From Incurvaria masculella (lineage: Eukaryota > Arthropoda > Insecta > Lepidoptera > Incurvariidae): 64,000 nt of DNA. This document shows positions 48,461-58,600 of the stretch, in pieces. Under the pieces are notes generated by a model, which was not told the origin of the DNA, searched no databases, and saw only the letters and a program-made list of their open reading frames with translations. The translations under genes and the position numbers were made by a program. Every line of letters begins with the position of its first letter. The first letter of the stretch is position 1. The stretch spans positions 12,939,595 to 13,003,594 of the forward strand of contig OX335644.1 in assembly GCA_946894095.1 (NCBI GenBank). The letters are read 5' to 3'.

Positions 48461-48829
48461 TTAAGGATGTTCCGAACCATATAAAGTTGTTTGCACACAT
48501 AACGCAAAAAGTATTGCACTTTAAGCCACGAATTAATAATAAAAGTTTAATATAGTCATATTACTTGCAGCGAAAACAATTTCACAATTTCAGGATTATT
48601 GGTTTTGTTACAATTTATTTAAATACGATTTTTATTTAACAGCGCCATCTAACGGTGTAAAACTTCTAATCGGCAATTACAACGAAACCATTAAACCTGA
48701 AATTGTGAATATGTTTTCGCTGCAACTACTATGGCTATATTTAATATTTTTGACGAATTCGTGCCTTAAAGTGCAATACTTTTTGCGTTCTGTGTAAAAA
48801 AAACATTGTATGGGTCGGAACATCCTTAA
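48461..48829. mobile_element. MITE with long TIRs, TTAA or TA target
   Basis: TTAAGGATGTTCCGA at the left and TCGGAACATCCTTAA at the right. Inverted similarity extends about 140 bp inward (gcaaaaagtattgcactttaa and ttaaagtgcaatactttttgc, split here for length; gcagcgaaaac and ttttcgctgc). It is 369 bp and non-coding. The flanks cannot distinguish a TTAA from a TA target. Confidence 0.75.
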
Positions 48830-49210
48830 GCTAAATCGTCATTTAGTAGCTGCAAAACAATGATCTCAAGTTATGTTTCAAGTCTTCCTTTGAAATAATA
48901 AGTAAAAAACAAGAAATGTGTATGATCGAGAAAGTAGTGGGTCACCTCTTATATACAAAAAAAGCGTATTTGTCCGGTTTATTAAGCCCGTCTCTCAATT
49001 TACAAACTCACAGGTCACCATGGCTACAACACATGCTTTCTTTGAGAACTTAAGAAAAAATAGACGGTAGGAAAAATGCATTTCACATTTAATGAGCATA
49101 CATCGACTCAAAAATATGACGCATGGGGCCGATATGTTCCATCTCTCTCACTCGCTGTAGTGGTGTTTAAGTTGACTTCTCACTCCCACACTGTGTTCGT
49201 CTTGTAAGTG
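48830..49210. other. unassigned intronic DNA
   Basis: Nothing recognised. Confidence 0.4.
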
Positions 49211-49212
49211 TA

Positions 49213-49587
49213 GGGTTGCCATCTCTAAAAATTTGGCTACCAGGACAAGACGTGAAAATACGCGTGAAAACCCCGGATTTTACAGCCCAGAACCCGGACA
49301 TGTCAACAGGTATTTTAAACAGTCAGTGTAATAAAAAAACAGTTGAAAATATCATTAATCACCTTTTTATTTATTTTCATACCTTAAAATTAAATTTAGT
49401 GATCTTTTATCATAATTTTAAATGTACTTACTTAATAAAACAGAATATTATTACAGTTTGTTACAAATTGTTTTACAAATTAGTTAGAATTTTTTAACCC
49501 GGACTACAAATGAAGCCCCGCCCGGACGCTCTCCGGATGACCTCTAAACTAGGCCAAATCCGGGGAAACCCGGACGGGTGGCAACCC
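49213..49587. mobile_element. MITE with GGGTTGCCA ends, TA-flanked
   Basis: GGGTTGCCATC at the left and GGTGGCAACCC at the right, with TA at 49211-49212 and 49588-49589. The subterminal part is rich in ccccgga/ccggac inverted motifs. The middle is AT-rich and non-coding. Confidence 0.65.
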
Positions 49588-49651
49588 TATGAAAGTGCAG
49601 CGCAGTTCTGCGGGGTAGCGAACGAACGCTCAAGCGTGTAAACACATTTCC

Positions 49652-49928
49652 GGGCTTTTTAGGGTTCCGTACCCAAAGGGTGCCAACGGAACCCTATTAC
49701 TAAGCGTCTTCTGTCCGTCCGTCCGTCCGTTTGTCACAGGGCTGTATCTCAGTAAACGTAATAGATAGACAGCTGAAAATTTCACAGAGTGTGTATTTAT
49801 TTTGCCGCTATAACAAATTACAAATTAAAAAAAATATTAAAATTAATAATTAAAATTAAAAATTAAAATTTGTAATAATGGTACGGAACCCTTCGTGTGC
49901 GAGTCCGACTCGCACTTGGCCGATTTTT
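49652..49928 (-). repeat. GGGTTCCGT-type repeat, copy 6
   Basis: It runs from tttagggttccgtacccaaa through a gtccgtccgtccgtccg run and cagctgaaaatttcacagag to gagtccgactcgcacttgg. I recall this as one of the commonest interspersed repeats in Lepidoptera. Confidence 0.7.
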
Positions 49929-50825
49929 ATTTATACCTCCACGTGTCTACTACTGTACTTTAAAGATACGAGGAGCCGCGTATCGGTGACTCAGCCTGTA
50001 CGCGCAGGGCTTCCCTGTAACGAGCTTCAACTTCGCTGATTGCTTCCTCCTCGGTAATCGGTGAGCTATTTGTGGGTTTTAGCTAACTGTGCTAATTGTA
50101 TTAAGACCTTTCGGTGACGTCGTTACGACGAGTTCGCTTAGCGCGAGTATAGCGGAACAACATAAGCCGCGATTTAGAGGTTTTTTCTTTTGTCGTTTGT
50201 GCTTTAAATACTTGAAAGGCTTCAACCGGTGAGCTTAAAGGTTTTCACCTATAATAACAGAAATACAAATCGGAGTTCGTTGACTCCTCAGACACGATTA
50301 TCAAACGGCTGTATTGGAAGGCAACTATATTATATTAAAAAGTACCAAACCGAACCTAATCAAACCCAATCAAACATTTCCGTATTAATAAGAGTTTTGG
50401 ATGCTATGGGTTTTGTACTTTATGCTTTTTGGACTTTATGATACGTCCCCAGACCTGCAATTAAAGGGATTCTTTGCACCTTTCTCAGGATATAAGGCCT
50501 GCAATTGCCTTCGATTGGTCGCATTCCTAGTTCAAATTCCGATCCGTCACTACCACAGAATTGGATATAAGCTAGACATGCCTGTCCTCTCGCTTCACTA
50601 ATAAACTAGAAATTACCCGATTTCTGAAGTTTCGTTCAACTCTTATAAGCATCTGGACGGGTATGTTAGCGATGGCTTGGGGGCAACGTAGTGACAAGAG
50701 AGGATAGTCATTTCTAGCCTATTTCCAAATCTGTGGTCACACCTAATGTCCCGTCAGTTATCACCTCCGCAGTTTCGTCGCTTCGATTGACAGATCGATT
50801 GACGTGTGCGGCGTTGTTGTTGCAG
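49929..50825. other. end of the large Lis-1 intron
   Basis: No repeat recognised. The pyrimidine/G-rich acceptor gttgttgttgcag ends at 50825. Confidence 0.5.
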
Positions 50826-50979
50826 CAACAAGGCGATCGCCGACTACCTGGGTAGCAATGGCTACACGGACGCGCTGGAGGCGTTCAAGAAGGAGGCGGA
50901 CATGTCGGGCGAGATGGACCGCAAGTTCGGCGGGCTGCTCGAGAAGAAGTGGACCTCCGTCATTCGCCTGCAGAAGAAG
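50826..50979 (+). CDS. Lis-1: Lis-1 exon: LisH domain and coiled coil
   Basis: This encodes residues 13-64. The LisH dimerisation motif ([20 protein letters not shown]) begins here, joined to the QRQREEL of the first exon. The near-invariant [16 protein letters not shown] leading into the coiled coil follows. The acceptor AG is at 50824-50825; the donor gtgatg at 50980 follows AAG, leaving phase 0 (38 + 154 = 192 nt = 64 codons). LisH mediates LIS1 homodimerisation and the coiled coil contributes to partner and dynein interactions. Strongly GC-biased codons contrast with the AT-rich introns. Confidence 0.95.
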
Positions 50980-51883
50980 GTGATGACTCCTTCCAGCTTC
51001 TCGCAGGTCCTAGATAGTCCAACCGACTCCATAATAGAATAGTATGGTGTTTGAACAGACAGTATCGGAAGACATTTGAAACATAAATTTTTCCATTATT
51101 TATATTAACAATCACAAACAAACGGACCATCGTGAACTGATGTGCATCTCGATCTATCAGACCCAAGTCTTTTCCGTTTTTAACCGGTAGTAAAATCAGG
51201 GGTTAATCGCCAGGAGAGCTCAGCAGTGGACATGTAATACAAAGGTCGCAGATTCGAAAATTACTTCCGACGAATGTCACGACTAAAAACGTTTTCTGAT
51301 TGTTTTCAAAATCTTATTAAAATCCTTCAATGCAGATGTCGTTGGTTAACCTTAAAAAAATGATATGACGATAATGTCGCATCCATTAAAATACATAAAA
51401 ATAATGTGTACAATGTCTATCTATTGCTTTCCCAACATGCATCCATATCGAACAGCTATCGTTATCAGTCAGTTCTGTTAGAATGGCGACCTTCGCCTCG
51501 CTGCCATTGCATTTACGGAATTCATGCAGAAGCCTTTGTTGTGCGGCCAACCTTGTCACAAAGGTTGTTTTGACTTTGCGTTATCCTTTGCAGACATATA
51601 AGCTGAATTTAGAGGCTTATATGTATGTAAGGAAAATATAATAAGATGAACCCTCTTGTTAGTCTTATTACAATGTGTAATTTAGAGTAATAGTACATTA
51701 CTTATACCTTATATACTAACATATAAGATCCTTGTTCATATAGTTCACTTATAAATTAGCAATCAATCTAAAAGCAAAATCGACACAAAATATATCGAAA
51801 TAGATCTCCATAGAGCAATGAAGGGGGTGTGTTGGCACGAATACAAAGATACGAGCGTACACGATGGTGTGTCCGTGACGCAG

Positions 51884-52030
51884 GTGATGGAGCTGGAGGC
51901 GAAGCTCTCGGAGGCGCAGAAGGAGTTCATCGAGGGTGCGCCCACGCGCGCCAAGCGCTCGCCCGCCGAGTGGATCCCGCGCCCTCCCGAGAAGTTCTGC
52001 CTCACCGGCCACCGCGCGCCCGTCACCAAG
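51884..52030 (+). CDS. Lis-1: Lis-1 exon: coiled coil to WD1 start
   Basis: Residues 65-113: [15 protein letters not shown] completes the coiled coil, then [10 protein letters not shown], the conserved linker, then the first WD40 blade start ([10 protein letters not shown]). Acceptor cag ends at 51883, the donor gtgcgc begins at 52031, and both junctions are phase 0 (147 nt). The sequence matches insect Lis-1 with minor changes. Confidence 0.95.
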
Positions 52031-52044
52031 GTGCGCGCACCTCC

Positions 52045-52152
52045 TCTACGCTCTCCTATCTCACCTCTCCTCTCCTATCCTCCCCATCCCTCCCTACCCT
52101 CCCCTATCCTATCCTCTCCTCTCCTCTCCTCTCCTCTCCTCTCCTCTCCTCC
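52045..52152 (+). repeat. pyrimidine-rich TCTCC microsatellite
   Basis: Irregular CTCTCC/TATCC repeats become a pure (TCTCC)n run at about 52106-52152, within the intron after exon 51884-52030. Confidence 0.85.
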
Positions 52153-53798
52153 TGCCCTTCCGCACAGAACCGAACGGTCAGACTCACAGCTGCCGAGTTT
52201 CTGAAACAAGCGATATCTAGCTCGCTTTATAAGACGGGTATGAGGCAACCGTCGCTGCTCTGTCGCGTTCACCCTAATGAGCCTGTTTGAGTAAAAATAA
52301 AATCATTTGAAAAAAAAAACACAGAGCCCCTCATTTTCTTAATTACTAGTTACATGTGGACCTGGCCACCAAAGTTGCGCGAAGCCCTGGATAACTCCAA
52401 ACAGAGTTTCAAAAGCTCTTTATTTGGCACGATATGATGCCCAAGCGGTCTTTAGTGAAAATAATAATATAATGATATACCTGATACCTAATACTTTTCA
52501 ACGACTCTATCTAACTAAATTACTATGCTCTCGTTTTTTTCTTTTGTTTTTAATGTCATTAAATTTTCAGTAATGATTCTTCCACCCGAAATTATTTTGC
52601 TACGTAAATATTTTGAATATTTTGTTTAACAAGCGTTGTATATTTTTATATTGGCGTGGCCTATCTGGCTGACAGTGCGGATTCTATTTTATGCCTTCGT
52701 CACCAATCCACAGTGGCTAGGTTTTGTTTTAGAATGTTGTTTTCCAATGAGAGAAACATGCTCTTGCGAAGACAATAATGAGGTCATACTTTAGACGTTT
52801 AGACAGAGTGGTGTGCCGATGTAGTTATCTGGTGATCTTAATAGTTCTACAGGCGAGATGAACAATTGATTACTTTTAACTTTCACCGCTGCTGTGATGG
52901 ATGAGTTTCCCATGGCTTAATCACTTACGATTGTTCATTGTCGTTTTTTTTTTTTGTTAAATTTCCACATCTGCTTAGAATGAATCAACTCGACGTAACG
53001 TTAATTAACGTAAATGAACTATTCATATTAATTTTCATTTGTCTTACGCTCTCTCTATTTCACACTTAAGTGCAAATGGATATATGTTTATCTAACAATT
53101 AATATTATGTTTGAAGTTAATCAAATTCTGTTATTTTTAAGCATATCAATTGTCGGAGCTTCCGACAGTGGTTATGAATTAAAAATGTTAAGAACCTCTA
53201 GCTTTGATGACCTTGAAGCAGGCAACTTTTGCGCAATTACACAGGCCATGAAGGAAGGGTCCTGGCATCCATCCTCTGTTAAAGCGGTGTGTTGGACCAA
53301 ATATCATGACGGTGGCTTACAAAAAAAAACAGCAACTACATATAAAATTGGGCATTAAATTATACTTATGTCTGATATTTGATAACCACAGTAATTTTTC
53401 ACGGACTTAGTAGCTGACGTTTCTAACTGACTCGTGCAGTCCATCTTCAGGGCGAGTGCGGGCGTGCGAAGATGGACATCACGAGTTAGTTCGAAACATT
53501 GGCTATGAAGCCATGTAGATTGATGATGTAGCTAAAATTCAAAGATAAAACTGCAAGTCGGGTCTTTGTAGTCTCAAAGTAGACAAATATCCATAAACTT
53601 TTACGAAAGTTTTTAAAAGAAGTTTGAACACAGAATATGAGCGTCAGATATTTACCGTTACGGTTACGACCTTATGGAACTGAATGCAATCAGGTGTTAT
53701 CGAGTAGTTACATTATACTCTGTTGTGTCATATAATGTTGTCCAGGTGCTAAAAGTTTTGCACGGAGAGTGAAGCGTGTGCGCATGGCGTGTTGGCAG
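52153..53798 (+). other. Lis-1: Lis-1 intron remainder
   Basis: No coding sequence. It holds the inverted-repeat structure at 53411-53505 and an 83-codon frame (53107-53358) with no motif. Confidence 0.5.
53411..53505 (-). repeat. inverted repeat with possible hammerhead-like core
   Basis: Arms 53411-53450 and 53469-53505 are imperfect inverted copies. On the minus strand the left arm contains CTGAAGA (53444-53450), a potential stem (GGACTG/CAGTT) and GAAAC (53419-53423), which is the order of a hammerhead ribozyme core (CUGANGA ... GAAA). Such motifs occur in Penelope-like retroelement repeats. The cleavage-site strand was not established. Confidence 0.35.
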
Positions 53799-53955
53799 GT
53801 GATATTCCACCCGGTGTTCAGCCTGATGGTGTCGGCGAGCGAGGACGCCACCATCAAGGTATACGACTTCGAGACTGGCGAGTACGAGCGCACTCTCAAG
53901 GGACACACCGACTCGGTGCAGGACATCGCCTTCGACCACCACGGCAAACTGCTGG
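53799..53955 (+). CDS. Lis-1: Lis-1 exon: WD1 to WD2
   Basis: Residues 114-165 plus one base of codon 166: [44 protein letters not shown]. The acceptor ggcag ends at 53798; the donor gtccgt is at 53956. Phase 1 joins G to TG of the next exon, giving Val. Two differences from human and fly LIS1 as I remember them: the blade-1 signature Trp is Tyr here (KVYDF for KVWD), and LLASCSAD reads LLVSCSAD. The frame and splice sites are intact. Confidence 0.95.
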
Positions 53956-54774
53956 GTCCGTACCCACAACATTTTCATTAAATATTGTAATTACATATAA
54001 GTTATTACCTTCTTGACAAAAAAAAAAAACTGGACGAGTACAACTCTGACTAGCGCACCGAGGGATAGTGTGTAGATAGATCATTCATAACGAATTTTTT
54101 TGCTTCAAATTAACAATTTTCGGATGTTTTCCTGTATACCTCGATTGTTTTAAAATCAAAAACTTCTCAAATCTCAAAAACAATATGATTCTTTGTAAAA
54201 ACGATACGGTACGGTACGTTTAAGCACATTTAATGAGCACATTTCGTTGTCGCCATGCTGGAACACGCTTACTCTAGGAGGGCAAAAAAATTAGTGTTTA
54301 GCAATGATTAAGTCCACGGAACTGTCGCCCGCATGATAACCGCGCGAAAAACGAGACACTACATTCCTCTTCGTTCGGATGTTGCCCTTTATATTGTTGC
54401 AAAAACAAACTTTTAATGTGTCTTTGTAAGTCTAAGGCAGACAACCTATGGGCGATGGGGTCGCCATATCGTATCAAGTTCGTTCTTTAGTCCGTGGCAT
54501 GGACATAATATTGTGGGTAGATGTGTGCGTGACCTCAACTTAAATCAATCAAGTTATACTTGCGGTGTGAGACCCTGCTTCTTGCCAATTTTTATGATTC
54601 TAGGCTAATGGGAAGTACCCTATAGGTTTTGATGACAGACATTTTATGGATAGTTGGCAGATTTTGCGATACGAAAGTTATTTCATCGAACACTCTAAAT
54701 CTAGTATTTGTAGTTAATTTTTTTAATATTATTGCTCCGATGCACAATGAAGATGAGTGCTATTGTGGTTGCAG
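53956..54774 (+). other. Lis-1: Lis-1 intron
   Basis: 819 bp; no repeat or gene recognised. Confidence 0.5.
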
Positions 54775-54952
54775 TGTCCTGCAGCGCGGACATGTCCATA
54801 AAACTGTGGGACTTCAACCAGACGTACGAATGCGTGAAGACGATGCACGGCCACGACCACAACGTGTCGTCGGTGTCGTTCGCGCCCAGCGGCGACATCG
54901 TCTACTCTGCCAGCCGCGACAAGACCATCAAGGCGTGGGAGGTGGCCACCGG
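54775..54952 (+). CDS. Lis-1: Lis-1 exon: WD2 to WD3
   Basis: It starts after the acceptor gtggttgcag (to 54774). It encodes [14 protein letters not shown], then [20 protein letters not shown], then [16 protein letters not shown] with the Gly codon split (GG|C). The donor is gtgagt at 54953. 157 + 178 nt gives phase 2, which the next exon (62818) repairs. Unspliced, the frame meets TGA at once, so the first donor must be used. Most of this exon plus the donor is repeated immediately downstream (54966-55530). Confidence 0.95.
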
Positions 54953-55530
54953 GTGAGTTACACTTAACCAGACGTACGAATGCGTGAAGACAATGCACGT
55001 CCACGACTACAACGTGTCGTCGGTGTCGTTCGCGCCCAGCGGCGACATCATCTACTCTGCCAGCCGCGACAAGGCCATCAAGGCGTGGGAGGTGGCCACC
55101 GGGTTAGTTACACTTAACCAGACGTTCGAATGCGTAAAGACGATGAACGGCCACGACCACAACCTGTCGTCGGTGTCGTTCGCGCCCAGCGGCGACATCG
55201 TCTACTCTGTCAGCCGCGACAAGACCATCAAGGTGTGGGAGGTGGCCAACTGGTGAGTTACACTTAACCAGACGTACGAATGCGTGAAGACGATGCACGG
55301 CCACGACCACAACGTGTCGTCGGTGTCGTTCGCGCCCAGTGGCGACATCGTCTACTCTGCCAGCCGCGACAATACCATCAAGGCGTGGGAGGTGGCCACT
55401 GGGTGAGTTACACTTAACCAGACGTACAAATGCGTGAAGACGATGCACGGCCACGACCACAACCTGTCGTCGGTGTCGTTCGCGCCCAGCGGCGACATCG
55501 TCTACTCTGCCAGCCGCGACAAGACCATCA
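54816..55530 (+). repeat. Lis-1: 150-bp tandem array of part of the Lis-1 WD exon
   Basis: Unit copies start at 54816 (within the real exon), 54966, 55116, 55266 and 55416; the last is cut at 55530 by a retrotransposon. Each unit holds the exon from AACCAGACGTACGAATGC to the donor plus about 13 bp of intron. Copies differ at a few positions; copy 4 has three differences from copy 1 in the exon part. Copies 3 and 4 keep gtgagt and copy 2 has gttagt, which opens the frame into copy 3 (54984-55256). No copy has the upstream exon part or a convincing acceptor, so they are likely not spliced into the mRNA. Confidence 0.95.
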
Positions 55531-55612
55531 GTTAGTTAGTTAGTTAGTTGGGCAAAATGTTTTCCGCGCTAAGCCTACTTCACAGAGAGGCCATTGTGCG
55601 TAACAAAGGTGA

Positions 55613-58600
55613 CTATGTAAGCCATCCCAGCTCGTCCCAGAAGTCCAGCATACCCTTTACATTACCACAGGCCTCTGCAAGGGATCCCGGTGCTCCCAGG
55701 GTCTGCGCCCGATGGTCGGCCACACTCTTGCACTCCAACAGTACATGGGCGGTTGTTTCCGTTGTCTCCATGCAGCCACGACATAGAGGGCTGTCCGTCA
55801 CCCCCAGGTTATGGAGGTGCTTGTTGAGTGAACAATGTCCTGTCATTGTTCCCACCATTGTGCGTAGATCATTTCTTTTCAGATGCAACAGCTTGTGCGT
55901 GAGGCGCTTATTGAGGGATGGGATGACCTCTCTGGCCTGCCTGCAATCTACCAGGTGTTTCCATCCGGTATTGTGAAGCATCTTGGTTCTATCTTGTAGC
56001 CAGTTTTTAAGTTGACTAAATGGTATAGGCACTATGGGTTCTGGACCCATTAGTACTGTACTGGATCCTCGTTTGGCCAGTTCATCTGCAGCGTCATTAC
56101 CCACAGAGCCACTGTGTCCTCTTATCCACTGCAAAGTTACGTGATTGTTTCTCGCTACTTCTTCTAGGGCGCAATGACATTCTAGAATTAAGCCCGAGTT
56201 AACTTTGTTATTTTTCAGTGCGTTTAGTACAGATGCGCTATCTGAGATAATTCTTATCTTATAGTCGTGCATCTTCCTGGTTTTGATTGCCTCTGCGGCT
56301 CGAATTATTCCCACACATTCTGCCTGAAATATGGTGTTAAAGGCGCCTAGGGTTGTTGAGATGTTGATGTTCGCATCTCGGGAGAAGACACCCGCTCCAG
56401 TTCCCGAATTTGTTTTTGATCCATCTGTGTAGATTCGGATTTCTCTCACCCCTGATTGGTCTGCGAGTTCTTCCTTCAGTTGGATGTGATAGTTTCTTTT
56501 AAAGATATGGTTGGTAGAAATCTTGTCACAGATTGCCGAGAGCATGGGTACATGGCTCATGAATTCTGTCATAATCCGTGCGTGAGGGACTCCATGATTT
56601 TGTTTCCAGGTTCCTGCGGCTCTTAGCCGGAGAGCTGCTGTAGCGGCTTCCTGCTGAACATGCAGGTGTAGAGGTCTTAGATCAAGTATTACCTCTAGTG
56701 CCTGTGTAGGAGTTGTTCTCATGCAGCCTGTCGTTGCAACGCATGCAAGGCGTTGCAGACTTTGGAGTTTTGCTTTTACGGTGCTCAGTTCCGTCCTAGG
56801 CCACCATACTACTGCGCCGTAGGTTATGGTTGGTCGAATTACAGCAGTGTATAGCCAGAGTGTTATGGAGGGTTTTAAGCCCCATTTTTTCCCGAGCATT
56901 CTCTTGCACTGCCAGAAGGAGATGCACGCCTTCTTTGTTTTGTCTTCGAGATGTTTGTTCCAGTTCATCTTGCTATCAAGGATTACACCCAGATATTTGA
57001 CTTCTGTTGATAGGGATAATTCTATGCCAAAAAGTTTTGGCAGTTTTATGTCTTCTAACTTCCTCTTGTTCGTGAAGAGAATAAGTCCTGTTTTGTTTGG
57101 ATTTACTGAGAGTGCATTCCCTTCACACCAGTTCTCTACGATTCTTAGAGCCGATCTCATTACGTTGAAAAGTACTTTTTCCGATTTGCCACTAATCAGA
57201 ATCGTGATATCGTCTGCATAGCCAACAGTCTTATGTCCCTTTTCGTTTAGGCTCGTGATAAGGCTGTCCACCACGATATTCCAGAGCAGGGGTGAAAGAA
57301 CACCTCCTTGTGGACAGCCTTTCGCCACTACTCCCCTCGTGGTACTATTTATTGTGAACTGTATGGCTCTTAACATAAGGAGATTTCTTATCCACCCCGA
57401 AATGGTCGGTGCAGCTCCAAATCTGTTAAGCGCCTGGCTTATGCTGTTAAAGTTTGTTTTGTCGAAAGCCCCTTCAATATCTATGAAGACCCCTAGGGTG
57501 GAGCTTTTGTTTGAAAGTGCCAGTTCTATTTTGGTCACTACCTCGTGTAGAGCTGACTCAGTTGATCTTCCTGTTCTATATGCATGTTGGCTGGGATGAA
57601 GTGGTATGTCATTTAGAGTACCGTCCCTGAGATGTCTGTCTATCAGTCTTTCCAATGTCTTCAGCATGAAGGAGGTAAGGCTGATGGGTCTGTATGACTT
57701 TGCCTGTGTGTAGTCACTCTTTCCAGGTTTAGGTAAAAATACCACTTTCACTTCTCTCCACAGGCAAGGTATATAATTATGGGCCAAGCAGGCTCTGAAG
57801 ATTTCCACAAGTTGGTCCGTAATTGTTGGTAGGCCCCATTGCAGTAGTGCAGGGCAGATGCCATCCAGGCCTGGTGATTTGAACGGTTGGAAGCTGTTTA
57901 TTGCCCAAATAGCTTTCTCTTTTGTGACTACTTCGTTGGCTATTTGCCAGTCCGCGGTCTTTGGCTGTTTAAAGGTCTCCCCTGCCCATGTTTTGTCATC
58001 TGTTATCTTGCAGCCTGGGAAATGTGCTTCAAGAAGTGTTTTGCTGACTTCTTCATCATTGTTTGTATAGGATCCATCTGGTTTTTTTAGTGTTCCTATA
58101 GAGTGGTTTCCTTCGCTTGAGAGGAGCTTTTTTATTCTACTGGCCTCGCTTGTAGAGTTTATGTTTTCACAGAATCGTCGCCAGGTTTCCCTTTTGCGGA
58201 ATCTGATCCGTTTCTTGTAGAAGTATTGGGCTTTCTTGTACGTGTCCCAGTCTTCTTCCACTCTAGTGTTTTTTGCCCGGTTGAACAGTCTCCTCAGGTT
58301 TTGCCTCAGCCTCTCAAGTTCTGGCCCCCACCAGTGATTTTTTCCCCATTGTTTGGGAGGCGTGAGTGGACATGATTGTTCATAACAGGTTGTTATATAG
58401 TTGGTTAGAATTCTTACATTGTGCTCAATGTTGCTAGCGTCATGGGTCATATCTTTATGAGAAGATCCCAAGATTTGATGAATTTGGTCATTGAGAAGAG
58501 TTTTATACCTGGTTACGTCGGTCTTACGGGGGTTTCTCCTAGGTACCGGCTCGTGTGTATGTGCTGTTATTGTGTAACAGATTCGCCTATGGTCCGAGAA

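Larger units (their letters stand above)
16473..50825 (+). other. Lis-1: Lis-1 intron, about 34 kb
   Basis: The donor gtaagt at 16473 and the acceptor ttgttgttgcag ending at 50825 bound this intron, and the flanking exons join in phase between the first codons and the LisH motif. It consists of many transposon fragments, listed separately, with unassigned AT-rich DNA between them. I found no nested protein gene. GC-rich islands are noted at 21960-22120, 36010-36310, 41704-41960, 44393-44545 and 46086-46255. Confidence 0.8.

Noticed and set aside
52045..52152. CTCTCC run as a meaningful coding extension of the preceding exon
   Set aside because: The open frames through it are simple-sequence artefacts; the conserved protein ends at the donor at 52031 and resumes at 53799.
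55104..55460. Minus-strand 118-codon frame with repeated motif
   Set aside because: It is the antisense of the tandem Lis-1 exon copies.
54966..55530. Repeated WD exons as a set of mutually exclusive alternative exons
   Set aside because: Each extra copy lacks an acceptor of its own and lacks the 5' part of the exon; the gap between copies is only about a dozen bases, too short for an intron.
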